Program-made: the position numbers and the translations under genes
The notes under the pieces: model-generated
What the model was told of the DNA's origin: nothing
Database searches by the model: none
The model's input: the letters and a program-made list of their open reading frames with translations, nothing else
Shown here: positions 47,241 through 57,701 of the stretch, piece by piece
Numbering within the stretch: position 1 is the first letter of the stretch
Layout: the number at the start of each line of letters is the position of its first letter
Assembly (NCBI GenBank): GCA_015680685.1
Contig: MNCI01024352.1
Coordinates: 841,283-905,282 of the forward strand
Length of the DNA: 64,000 nucleotides
Direction of reading: 5' to 3'
Origin: Gnetum montanum
Taxonomy: Eukaryota; Streptophyta; Gnetopsida; Gnetales; Gnetaceae

Positions 47241-47589
47241 CTCCTCGATTGGTTACATAAGGAACCAACTAGGTGAATATGTAAAGCCAGAGCCTGATAG
47301 CGATGATGAGCGGAGATCCCCAAGGTCGTTTTTGATGAGAATTGCCTTGGGGCTCAACTCGGCGAAACTAAACTCTTAGAGGTGCCACTGCTGCAGTGGG
47401 GGCCGTGACGGCATCTCCGAGGGGTCAGTAGTATGCCTTTCAGCACATCTAAGGAATCAGCAGAATGCCTGTGAGGTCGTGATGCTGGGACTGTCCCAAC
47501 ATCCCACACCATTTTTTTTGTAGCCGCATGGAGACGATTACGCTCACTTGATTTGCATGATGGCAGCCTGTAAGTCCCAGTTCTAAGTC
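47241..47589. other. Junction between element B and the 3' end of element A
   Basis: To the left is B's protease/gag boundary; to the right are the 3' repeats and integrase of A. No LTR of A lies between them, although A's 3' LTR should. The 350 bases read neither as A's gag nor as a known LTR. This is the proposed breakpoint of a tandem duplication. Confidence 0.6.
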
Positions 47590-48085
47590 TTGGTAGACTG
47601 TCGTTGCTGGTTTTAAGTCTCAGCAGACCATGGTCCCAGTTTAAAGTCTGGGCGGACTGAAAAATGCTAGTTTTACGTCGTAGCGGATGGTGGTAGGGCT
47701 GATTTATGGTCACAGCAGACTGTGCTGTGGATGTCAGTTTCGTGTCATGACCCAGGGACAAATCTATGCTAGTTTTACATCTCAGCAGATGGACACTCAC
47801 CTGTCCCAATTTTATGTCTTGGCAGACAGCCGGTGCTAGTTTAGCGTCGTGGTGGACGCGTACAGGAAATGCCAGTTTCACGTCGTGGCAGACCTGTACA
47901 ATATTGCCAGTTTTACTTCGTAGCGGACTGTCACAACTTGCTAGTTTTACGTCATGGCAGACGATTGTTGCCAGTTTAGCGTCGTGGCGGACGCGTGAAG
48001 GGAATTCCAGTTTTACGTCATAGAGGACGATTGTTGCCAGTTTAGCATCGTAGCAAACGAATGTTGCCATACCTAATGTTAACAC
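47590..48085. repeat. Palindromic short repeats, 3' end of element A
   Basis: About a dozen tandem copies, spaced about 35-45 bases, of 'gccagttttacgtcgtggca' followed by 'gacg' and variants. Half-sites pair (GTC...GAC; once GGTC...GAC). This is the longest run of this family in the window. Confidence 0.85.
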
Positions 48086-48108
48086 TGGATATGAAGCTAA
48101 ATATAGTA

Positions 48109-49135
48109 CTACTTCAGATATATATGATTCACGGGATTCGGTAACTCGTTGCCATTGATATCTACTAGCTTGAATGCACCATTGTCATATACATCAGCTA
48201 CCAAGAAAGGGCCCTCCCAGTTTGTAGAGAATTTGCCTACTGGTTTGCGAATGGCCTTGAGAACCAAATCTTCCTTCTTGATAAGACGTTGTTGAAGATT
48301 GTGACGGTGCTTTTGCCTCTGCTTATCTTGATACTTTTCGATGGTATCAAGCATCTATATTCACTTCTCCTCTACTGAATCCAAATCCATGATTCGAGAC
48401 TCGGTGTGTTGAGCCTCATTTATAATCATGGAGAGGACCATCTGCAGAGAAGGAACTTGTAATTTGAGGGGCATCACCGCCTCAGATCCATAGACTAGGT
48501 TATAGGGCGTACTGTCTGTAGCTGTTTTGCATGTGGTACGATACGTCCATAGCACATAAAGGATCTTTTCATGCCACCGTCTCTTGTTGCTGTTGAGCAT
48601 TTTCTTGAGTAAATTGATAATGACTTTATTTGTTGCTTCAGCTTGACCATTCGCTTGCAGGTAGTAAGGCGAGGAAAAAGATTGTTTGATGCCAAGATTG
48701 TCACAAAAAGATTTGGTTTCCAGACAACTAAACTATGTCCCATTGTCGGTCACGATATTCATTGGGAGGCTAAATCTGGTTACAATATTTTCCAAGATGA
48801 AATGACAGACTTGTTGAGATGTAATCTTCCGTAAAGGGATGACTTCCACCCACTTCGTGAAGTACTCAGTACCTGTGATGATGAAGCTATGCCCTGCGGA
48901 AGACTTTGGTGTGATGGGTCCTATGATGTCTAGTCCCCATCATTGGAAGGGCCATGTGATCTGGGTCGTATGTAGTTCTGTAGGCGACACGTGTATGAGG
49001 TTCGCGTAACGTTGACACATGTCGCACATTTTGACCTTTGTAAGACAATCTTTTTCCATGTATGGCCAATAATACCCTAAGTGATGGATTTTAGAGGCCA
49101 TAGCTCGTGGCGCTACGTGTCCTCCACATAATCCC
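48109..49135 (-). pseudogene. int: Tat-type integrase (element A)
   Basis: Minus-strand blocks give the zinc-binding segment and core start (49135-48887, 'WGLDIIGPITPKSSAGHSF'), the 'TVNDNGT' region of the second catalytic Asp at about 48750, 'SSPYYLQANGQAEATNKVI' with the catalytic Glu (~48660), 'RRWHEKILYVLWTYRTTCKT' (~48580) and the C-terminal 'FSTNWEGPFLVADVYDNGAF' (~48210). The Q of the usual N-G-P-Q-F is part of a changed stretch with a stop near 48735. Order and spacing match B and C. Confidence 0.85.
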
Positions 49136-49419
49136 TCATGGACCTCACCTACAATGCGTTGTGCCTGGTCTTTGTTGATGCAAGTAAGAAGTACCCCATC
49201 AAAAGAGCATCTACAGAGGGTACTGTCTCCGATGATGATGTACTGCCTAGCTCATTTGCGAATAGTGTCTTTCTATGCGTGTGTTAACTCGTGTGGTGGT
49301 TCGCCATGCAAGAGGTAAGTTTTAATGTGGTTGTACCACTCTGGCGTTCTATCCCCGAGCAGTGAAGATATTTGTGCCGCCTGAATGATAGGACCAGTAC
49401 AATCTGTTATTCATGCAGG

Positions 49420-50184
49420 ACAGGTGTCGAATAGGTGCAATGACACGTTTAAGCCTAATGTAGCCAGTGCATTGGCGAGTGTGTTATTGTTTCGGGGCAT
49501 ATGTTGGACATCGATGGTTGTGAACTGCTTCAGAAGATCTTTAGCCATATCGCAGTAGGGCTATAAATGTGCAGCCTTGCAGGCATAGACTCTTGTGATT
49601 TGATTTATAATAAGTATCGAATCATCCCTAATTGCTAGGTGTCAAACATCAAGCTCTCTGGCAGTTAATAATCCCCTGAGGAGCCCCTTGTACTCTGCCA
49701 CATTGTTCGTACAGGGAAAGGTCAAGCGGTAAGCATGAAGATGTACATCCTCAGGTGATAGCATAATGACTGTAGCGGCACTGCTGCCTCTAACAGTTGA
49801 AGCTCTATCAAAATATAACGTTGCTTTGGGGCCTGTTAAAATAGGGCTTAAACTATGTACATGTTCATCTGGAAATTCAGGCTCTATGGTTGCTTGACTG
49901 TCAATAGGTGATGTTATTAATTGGTCAGCTATCGCTTGGCCTTTTGTAGAAGATTGACCAATGTAATGCAGATCGAATTCTTCCGTGATAGCTTTCCAAT
50001 GAGGTATTTTGCTACTTTCGTATAGATTATGCATAATGGCCCTAAGGATGTTATTTCTAAAGATAATGTTGACCTGGCTACGGAAGAGATAGTGCCTACA
50101 TTTCTTTAGCGTAAATACTAACGCTAGGCAATTACGCTCTACTTCATTGTACCTTGTTTTGTATGCACATAGGGCATGACTCAA
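49420..50184 (-). pseudogene. rh: RNase H and archaeal-type RNase H (element A)
   Basis: The 180-codon block 50184-49642 runs from the end of the first RNase H ('YNEVERNCLALVFTLKKCRH', 'IPHWKAITEEFDLHYIGQSS') into the second RNase H ('LYFDRASTVRGSSAATVI', 'NVAEYKGLLRGLLTARELDV'). The D-G-A-S of B is D-R-A-S here. The third motif (~49620, 'DSILIINQ') is beyond a stop. Confidence 0.85.
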
Positions 50185-50239
50185 GTAGTAGATGGGTACT
50201 TATGACCCATTGCTTCTCTTCTGATAGAGTAATGAAGCT

Positions 50240-51544
50240 AAGGCTACGTTCGAGGTCGCAAGGTAAATGTAGAACGGCTAATCCCTTTGTGGCAGGAATA
50301 CCATTGGCAAGTGTTGAAGTTCCTGTTTTAGGCTATCAAACGCACGCTGGTAATCGTCTGTCCACTTGAAATTAACACCTTTCTTAAGGAGATGCTGCAT
50401 AGGGTGTAGTTTATTTGTTAATCTCGAGATGAACCACCTGATAAACTGCAATCATCCTTGTAACCCGCGTAATTGCTTGAGATCTATGGGAGGCGTTAAC
50501 TCATATGCCGGTTTCTGACACCACAAACCCCAGCATGTGTCCAGTTTTGACTCCGAATACACACTTCCTTGGGTTGAGCTAGAGGTTGTATTTGGAGCAT
50601 CTTTTAAGTACTAACTCTAGGTACTCTGAATGATCTTCTGATCTCATAGACTTAACAGCTGTATCATCAACATAGTCATTTAGCCTTCCTAGGAGGTAAT
50701 CACTAAAGATGTATGTCATAGCCCATTGATACGTCGCTCCAGCGTTTTTCAAGCCAAAAGGCATCATGGTATAGCAAAAGGTGCCCCAGGGTGTTATGAA
50801 TGTTGTGGTCAATTGATGTTCTGGGTTGATGCGAATCTGATTATAGCCTGAAAAGCCATCCATGAAGGATAGAAGCACATGCCCAGCTATTGTATTGACT
50901 AGTTGGTCGATAATCGGTAGTGGAAAGCTGTCCTTGATTGTGGCTTTATTTAAATCTCAGAAGTCTATACAAATGCGTATACTTCTGGTCTTCTTTGGGA
51001 CAACTACAATGTTAGATACCCAATCCGAGTAATCGATCGCGCGGATGAAATCAGCTTGATATAGTTTGGTAATCTCATCACGCACTGCTAGCGTGATCTC
51101 TGGTTTGATTTTTCGTGTTTTTTGCTTAATCGCTTTGATATGCGAGTCTAACATTATGTTATGTTGAATTAACCTTGGATCTAGTCTCGGCATGTCTTCG
51201 TATGACCATGCAAATACTGTAACATTGTCCTAGAGGACCTGTTTTATAGAGTCATGCATTTTCTGGTCTAGTAGAGAACTAGCCTTAAGAGTTTTGGACT
51301 CACCTTTATGCGTAATGATAGAAACCTCACTAAGGGGATCTTCGGTTATGTCCCCAGCCTCCAGGTCTAGCGTGCGCGTTGATTGTTCTGGCCATTTTGG
51401 AGACATTTCCAACATGGCTATAGTTACGTCATCGAGAAAGGGGTTAGTTTCTACTAGTGTAAAATCGAATTGTCTAACTACTCTCCTATATGGACCGGTT
51501 AAAGCCAGGGGTGCTGAAAAAGTTATGTCCATTTGCCAACCGTC
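50240..51544 (-). pseudogene. rt: Reverse transcriptase block (element A)
   Basis: It starts after the acceptor-like site with 'MDITFSAPLALTGPYRRVVR' and 'RTLDLEAGDITEDPLSEVSI'. RT proper (51193-50579) has 'VRDEITKLYQADFIRAIDYS', 'VVVPKKTRSIRICIDF', 'LLSFMDGFSGYNQIRI' (motif A with catalytic Asp), 'MPFGLKNAGATYQWAMTYIF' and 'RLNDYVDDTAV' (catalytic YVDD). All catalytic residues are intact; one stop between 50957 and 50878 and one near 50580 break it. The connection to RNase H near 50240-50500 is frameshifted. Confidence 0.9.
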
Positions 51545-51558
51545 CTACAAAATTGCCA
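51545..51558 (-). promoter_or_regulatory. Candidate splice acceptor before RT (element A)
   Basis: Minus strand GCAATTTTGTAG|G, aligned with the sites of B and C and just upstream of the RT block start. Confidence 0.45.
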
Positions 51559-51958
51559 AATGCATAAATGATTAGGAGAAAGCATGATGCGGTGTTGTCG
51601 AGCGTGAAAAGCTAACTGAATTTTGAATATTGTGAACAACATATAATTAATGCTACCTGATTACGAGGCGATAAGGTGTGGTAGTTTAACGTCATTTCGG
51701 ACAGTGACGCATGCAATATCCGCCGCATTAATACCTTGATTTTCGGGTTCCATCTTATGCTGACACCATAATTTAGGAAAGTTCCATTTTAATCAGGCAT
51801 CAAGTCGGTTAATTTCGCATATAACTAGGCAATTCTTTTTGAAAACAGGTTTTTGGCTATCGTGAACTTGAATTCTTGGCTGTCACAGAGAGAAGGAGAA
51901 AGAGCAAAAGATTGTAGTGCATTATTTGTGAAGGCGTGAAGGTGTGAAGACTGCAAAA

Positions 51959-54900
51959 ATGGTGTCGAAAGTTAGAGGAAAGAATACCAAGTTGGCAAAG
52001 ATAGACGAAGTACAAGGGAGCCTGCAGCGTGCTTCGCAGGCTTTGGTTGAAGTGAGGGATGTCACTCCTCTGAATCAGTAGTTCATACCTGGCTTATTTG
52101 TGTTGCTTTCTGTGATATGCTTCTTATTTGTGGTGTTTATTCTTTGTGCGTCATTCTGTGTAAATTAGAGTCTTAGGCTATGGACCTCACGTTAAAACGA
52201 GGGTTTATACAATAGTATTGCATCTATCGCCGTTGCCAGGGACAAACCTTGTACTATTACAAGGGTTTAGGCGATTTTGGCTATATAGCTAGAGCGTAAT
52301 TTGTAATTTTTCTATAGTTTAAGCATGGAATCGGAATCTAGACGATAATGTATTTATTTTTGTTTGTACAATATCATGTTGAAACCCATCCTAATTGTCT
52401 TGGACATAGTCGGGGTTTTATGTTGTATAAACCCGATCGTACCCAATGTTCCTCCCCCTCAGACTCAGTTGCAGGGGAGGGCTATATGGTTTCGAAAGGG
52501 TGCACTGGAGCTTCTGCAGTTTTTGTTGCATAACTACAGTGTTAGTGTATGGTCGCATCTATCAGGGGATGTGGCTGACGCTATTTTGGAACATCTACTA
52601 GTGGGTTCTACGTAGGGCATCCTGGCTTTCTTGACATACGGGGTTATCGATACTGGTCGTCCCCAAGACCGCGAACTTAGCGCCAAGAGGCGCTTAAGTT
52701 GGATCTGGGAAATGACCAAGTTTAGCTGTTACCATGCGTACAACACTTTGTTCGTGGCCCATCATGTTTCGACTTACTTTTAGAACCCACCAGGCACAGT
52801 GTATTATTCGGGCGGGTAAGTTATTTTGTGGGCGGTATTGTCACTATGTTTCGAATGTCTGAATTTTGTAAAGCATAAGATAATATTGTGTCATATGATA
52901 CAAGTTTTTCATCAACGAAGATGGGTTAGTAGGCAATGGTGATACATTGACCTGGACCGAAACAACGATAAAGGAGTTTACCTCCACCAGCAACATATGC
53001 ACCAGTGTAATGGGGCAGATGTCCTTTGACATCCATGAGTATCCCACCCGTTATGCTGATTCTTTCAAGAATTGTCAGAACCTCGGGTGGTTACATGAAG
53101 AATGGACTTTAGACCTGCCCCTTACTGTTGCAGACATGGAGAGGAAACTTCCTCCATTTCCTTTGCCATTTGGCCCTGGTAAGGTTTTGTTGCTACTGTT
53201 ATTTACAGGATATTATATTGTTTTTTTTTGTTTTATCTTTTGAAATGTTGTGTAATAGGGTTTTTGTGGCTTTGATATGTGCCTTATCAGTCAGGGAATC
53301 CCGGGAGATTACCATTACAATTTCCAGCCACGAGGCGAATACCCTCCTTTTCCACTATGGTGACATTAAGGAGGCACAACGCTGGCTTAGCCATGCGGCG
53401 GCCCTAGTTGCGTTGGTCACAAAGCTGCAGGAAGCGAGGATAATGCATTTATTTCTGGCCATGACCCTTGATGTCCTTGCCAGTGAAATGTTAACGCTGG
53501 TTAACTCCTTCAGTGAGAGGGCTGAGCATTTTTGCACGCGCATGCATCACGTGCATGTAAATTTTGATATCGACGCTCAACTATTTGCTGACCTCTTCGG
53601 CGTCCCCTCTAACGGTCTTCCGATAGAGGAAAAAGTGGGGAGGAGCATCAAATGTCAGGAAGAGCTAGAGGAGTGGGTAGGGACCAAGAAGGAAACTAAG
53701 GTGATCCCTTGCGAAAAGATCGAACTAGAAATCGCCAAGACTATTTATCCCCTCTTCTAGGCCCGGGCTTTCCCCAAAACACTCTCGCAGGGGAGGTTCT
53801 TTACCATAGAACAGGCCCCTATCATGTGGGAGGTTATGGAGGAAGGAACCTAGTTCGACTAGGCAAGCTATTTTGCTGAGGGGTTACGCACTGAAATGAT
53901 CAGGCTCTGCCAGAAGCTTGAGTCTCGTTTCAGTGTGCACTTCACCTTCTTCATAGCTTACCTCCGACGTTTTGCCAAATTTTTAGTTGTTCAAAGGAAT
54001 GGGGTCTAGGTGCAGCAAGACCGAGACCAGCTATCCAAACCTTGGATTTTCCATATTTTTGGAACTACCCGAGGATAGGATCCTCTAGAGGGAATTGGGG
54101 AGTCTCAGTCTATAACGACAAGGGATTTGGTAGTGCCTCGAGTGCGGGGCGCTGACAGTGTAGGTGGGGTGATTCCCACTTACACCGGTGATGTGTCGCA
54201 GGGAAAGCACCTAGCGGCAGAGATAGTAGATGTCTCGGTTCAGGGAAAAAGGCCTCGCTTAATCGAGGCGCCTGTGGAACCAGCGGGTGGCATAGACAAG
54301 ACTATGCAAGTCAGAGTTCAGCAGAGTAAACCTCCACCTGGTAAGCGTAAAGGCATGGTGAAGGTATTGCAATTATTATATTACGCAACTTTATTCAGGG
54401 TATTCTGAATTGTTTGGGTGTGTTATGTGACATGAACAGCGAGATCTACGGAGCGATTGACCCCTGAAACAGGGGCAGTCGTATTACAACATGGAGAAGG
54501 GGCCCCAGTTTTAGAAGAGGAGGCCCCAACTGTTAGAATTAGTGATGCACAGACCCTTGTGCATGAGGAGAGAGAGGAGGTGGAAATCATTGATGCACCC
54601 CCCACTACATCAGGTAGAGGTCAGTGTATTAGGACTTTTTTAGGAATTCTATTAATAACTAGACAATTTGACTGATTTAAGCTACAGATGAACAAGGTGC
54701 ATCCCCGTCCGCCTTTGTCAGCAGAATGTGGGGGGAATTCCTTGATATGTTTGCCTTCATGAAAGGCGTTGTCAATGATATGGTCGAGCACCTTGAGCGC
54801 ATCGATCCTGGGGCTGGTATGTTACTACTACTGTACACTTATCTTATTATACAGTTGTAACGTTTTATTTACACTTCATGATGTTTGTTATCAGGAGCTC

Positions 54901-56024
54901 ACCTTCAATGGGACCCTACGGAGCCCATTGACTTGGACACGGTGGAGCCTTCATCAGATGGGGTAGTCGTGCCACGTAACATTTATGAGGAAATGAGTAA
55001 ATGTGCGTTACGCTCAACTCGCTCCTTATGGGAGAGTCAAAATGTCAATGAAGACCTCTGGAAGAGACTACAGAGGTCAAAGAAAGAAAGGGTGTCTCTA
55101 ACCAAAGAGGTTGGAGACTTAACATCACGGTGTGACTTCCTGCAGGTGCAGGGGATGGGTGAAGAGGATTGGCGTACAGCTGTTATTGACTACGCTCGCT
55201 ATTGGACCGCAGTCAGGAACAGCATGCAAACCAGTCGGGAATTGGTAGAGTAGACGATGCAAATAGAGCTGTTTGCCCAGAAAAGCCAAGACTGGAAGGA
55301 TTTTTGCACAAGTGTGCAAGAGTGGGGGTAGAAGGAGAAAGATCACAAGCATCTGTATAAGCGAGAAAGTCTCGCTTATCGTCAACATTATAGAGATTCT
55401 GCCGTCGAAGCTCAATCCTTGCGGGTATTCCTCGATGTCACTGGCACATCCAAAGCCTTCGAGAAGTGCCAGGAGCAAGTGACAGTAAGCGCATCCCCGG
55501 AAAGAGAGATTGCTCTTCCTGGGGACGAGACCACAGTCCCTACCTTCTTCCTTGAACTGCCCCGATGGACTAGTGTGGAAAAAGGAAAGGTGAAGGTTGG
55601 AACTGATCTGGGGAATGGAGTATGGTCTGAATTAACTGAAGATGAAATTATACAGCGCCTATGGATCGGTTTAGATCAGCTCCCCTTTGCTGCGGAAGCA
55701 AGACCATTGCGAGTAAGTTTGGGTGTTATTGACTTTAAATTTTCTGATTTATCCTATTACAGCTTTTACTGATGAATTTATTGTATATAGGTACAAGGAA
55801 TGGATGAAGAAGGTGAACAGGGTGGTGAGCAAGTACAGGAAGAAGAGCGTAATGACGAAGACCGTCCTCCTGTGGAGCCAATGTTAGAGCAAGGACCTCG
55901 TGAAGATGACATTCCTCATGAAGAAATACCTGCTAGAAGGGATGGCCCAGTTGAGGATGATTTATTAGGCTTAGAGGTAGACCTAAGGGATATGGGTGAC
56001 AGCGGTACTAGGGGGGATGCATAA
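51959..56024 (+). pseudogene. Antisense FCP1-like multi-exon gene of element A
   Basis: This is the most complete copy. Inferred exons: 51959-52081 (Lys-rich leader), ~52374-52815 (FCP1-like domain), 52905-53178, 53259-54340 (central unnamed domain), 54440-54613, 54688-54816, 54895-55712, 55791-56024, about 1090 codons in all. The HAD-like part has 'ILIVLDIVGVLCC' for motif I (usually D-x-D-G), 'ALELLQFLLHNYSVSVWSHL' for the helix and motif II, 'NTLFVAHHVSTYF' then 'NPPGTVYYSGG' for the motif IV loop (usually D-D-S-P), and 'NEDGLVGNGDTLTW' at the end. The central part contains 'DAQLFADLFGVPSNGLPI'. The C-terminal part has a helical 'LWKRLQRSKKERVSLTKEVG' and ends in an acidic tail. A few TAG stops and two damaged splice sites (exon 1 donor, exon 2 acceptor) suggest recent loss. 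Confidence 0.75.
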
Positions 56025-56214
56025 TTGTGGTTTACGCATGATTTTATTTATGAATTTGAACAATGGCAATACGAGTGTCAGCAAGATTACTCATAAGATT
56101 TTCTGTATGCTTTTAAATGTTATTTTTTTTAGTTTTATATCTTTATTTATGCAAAGCGTAAGCAGAGTTGTTAAAGGCTTTGGATGATGTGCGTTGCTAT
56201 AGAATGGAATTGCT

Positions 56215-56405
56215 AGTTTAAGGTCATTACGGGCCGTCACGTAGCGTTTGCGTCTGATACAAGTGGATTAACTAGTTTTTGGCCGTTGCAGGCCTTTGCT
56301 AGTTTAAGGCCATCGTGGGCCATCACTAGTTTTAGGCCGTTGCGGGCCGTCACTATTTTTAGGCCGTTGCGGGCCGTCACTAGTTTTAGGCCATTGCAGG
56401 CCGTT
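56215..56405. repeat. Palindromic short repeats between antisense gene and protease (element A)
   Basis: Five tandem copies of 'tagttttaggccgttgcggg' plus 'ccgtcac', period about 28. GGCC faces GGCC around 'gttgc'. The following 56405-56640 is rich in 'gcgtaa' words. Confidence 0.9.
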
Positions 56406-56677
56406 TGCATAAGTCTAGAAGTGTAATTGATAAAAATGTAGATATCTGCGTAATTGTGCTGATGTGACTAATAACAGTCAAGGAGCGTAAATGGTGTAAA
56501 ATGAGGAATGTCAATAGCGTAATGGATAGAAAGCGTAAACATATGTATGTATATTAAGGAAAACTATCAATCGAATCTGATAAGTGTAAGCGAAAAACTA
56601 GTGGAAGTTTGATGATGCGCATAAATGCCACTCAGATCAATCGCTAATTCGCAATTGTTTCTTGATGGCCTTTACGT

Positions 56678-57457
56678 TCAGTGATGCGTAAGGGCGGGGA
56701 GATTTGTGATCTGACTCCTCCATACCATCTTCCTGAAATGGTAGGTTCTATCATCATTCGGTTCGGTTTGTTTGGGAGTTCGGACATGAGTTTGATCTTC
56801 GGGTATCTCGATCTCTGAACCCCGTTCCTCCTCTATGTTGTTGACAGTCCTAGGATTTATTTCATCACCGCGTATTACTTCTTCTCCTCCTGTGTAAGGG
56901 AGGTGAATCTCTTGATGTATTGGTGATGAAACGACCCTAAGTTGGGCTAGCCAGGACCTCCCCAGGATTAGGTTGAAACCGGGCATCTCCTCGACAACGA
57001 GAAATGTGGCGTCTGTTGGGAATTGATCCCCTGCCACAAATTTGATACGCATCGTCCCCTTGACTTGCACCTGTGCCCTATTGAATGACTTTCAGCATGA
57101 TGTCATTGTAGGACTAATCTGGTCGACCAGGCCCAACTTATCCACTATAGGATAAGGGATGACATTCGCAGCTGCGCCATCGTCAATGTGCACCCTCCGG
57201 ATCCAATATTGAGCAACCCGAATGGTGATAAACATGGGTTTTGTCATTACTTGACCTTTCTCTGGATCATCTTTGATGGATTTATCATGAAAGGTTAGAG
57301 GGGTTGGTTTAGGTTGCTCAGCGATGGGAGGAAGCATGACAGCATGTATCGCTTCCTCTTCTGCTGGTAAGCTTTCATCCACTGGTATGGATGTCAGCAT
57401 ACGAACCATAGCCTCACGGTGTTTTTGGGATGTCATAAGTAGACCATAGAGGCTCAA
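56678..57457 (-). pseudogene. pr: Aspartic protease (element A)
   Basis: Two open blocks, 57457-57092 and 57070-56678, share one protein broken by a stop at about 57090. Features are 'MSLYGLLMTSQKHREAMVRM', a Glu-rich linker, the active site 'VHIDDGAAANVIPYP' (~57190), 'GTMRIKFVAGDQFPTDATFL' and 'FNLILGRSWLAQLRVVSSPI' (~56970), then a charged tail. It is equivalent to 47156-46560 in B. The RT lies 5 kb further on, beyond the antisense gene, which is not the usual compact gag-pol layout. Confidence 0.85.
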
Positions 57458-57701
57458 CGTTTTGTTCTTTTGTTTCAGAGCCTGCTTGACCTGCGTAAAT
57501 GCATTAAGGAGGTCCCATTCTCAGCTGGGTTGTTTATCCCCTCTATCTTCTTCCATTTACCCTAAGAGACGGATCTCTCGAGGTGGAATAGCATCAGTCA
57601 GAGGGTTGTGTTTCTTTCTACCGAGGGGAGGTGACTGTGTTTCTGTACCCTTGTCCTGTCTGGAAGGCATAGGCGTAGGGACAAAGGCCAAGGGCCTGGG
57701 C

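Noticed and set aside
47766-48085. Repetitive Cys/Trp-rich and Val/Lys-rich open frames as coding repeats
   Set aside because: They are translations of the short palindromic DNA repeats and change frame between units.
47590-48085. CRISPR-like array
   Set aside because: Repeats are imperfect, spacers are themselves part of the diverged unit, the setting is a plant retrotransposon, and there are no cas genes.
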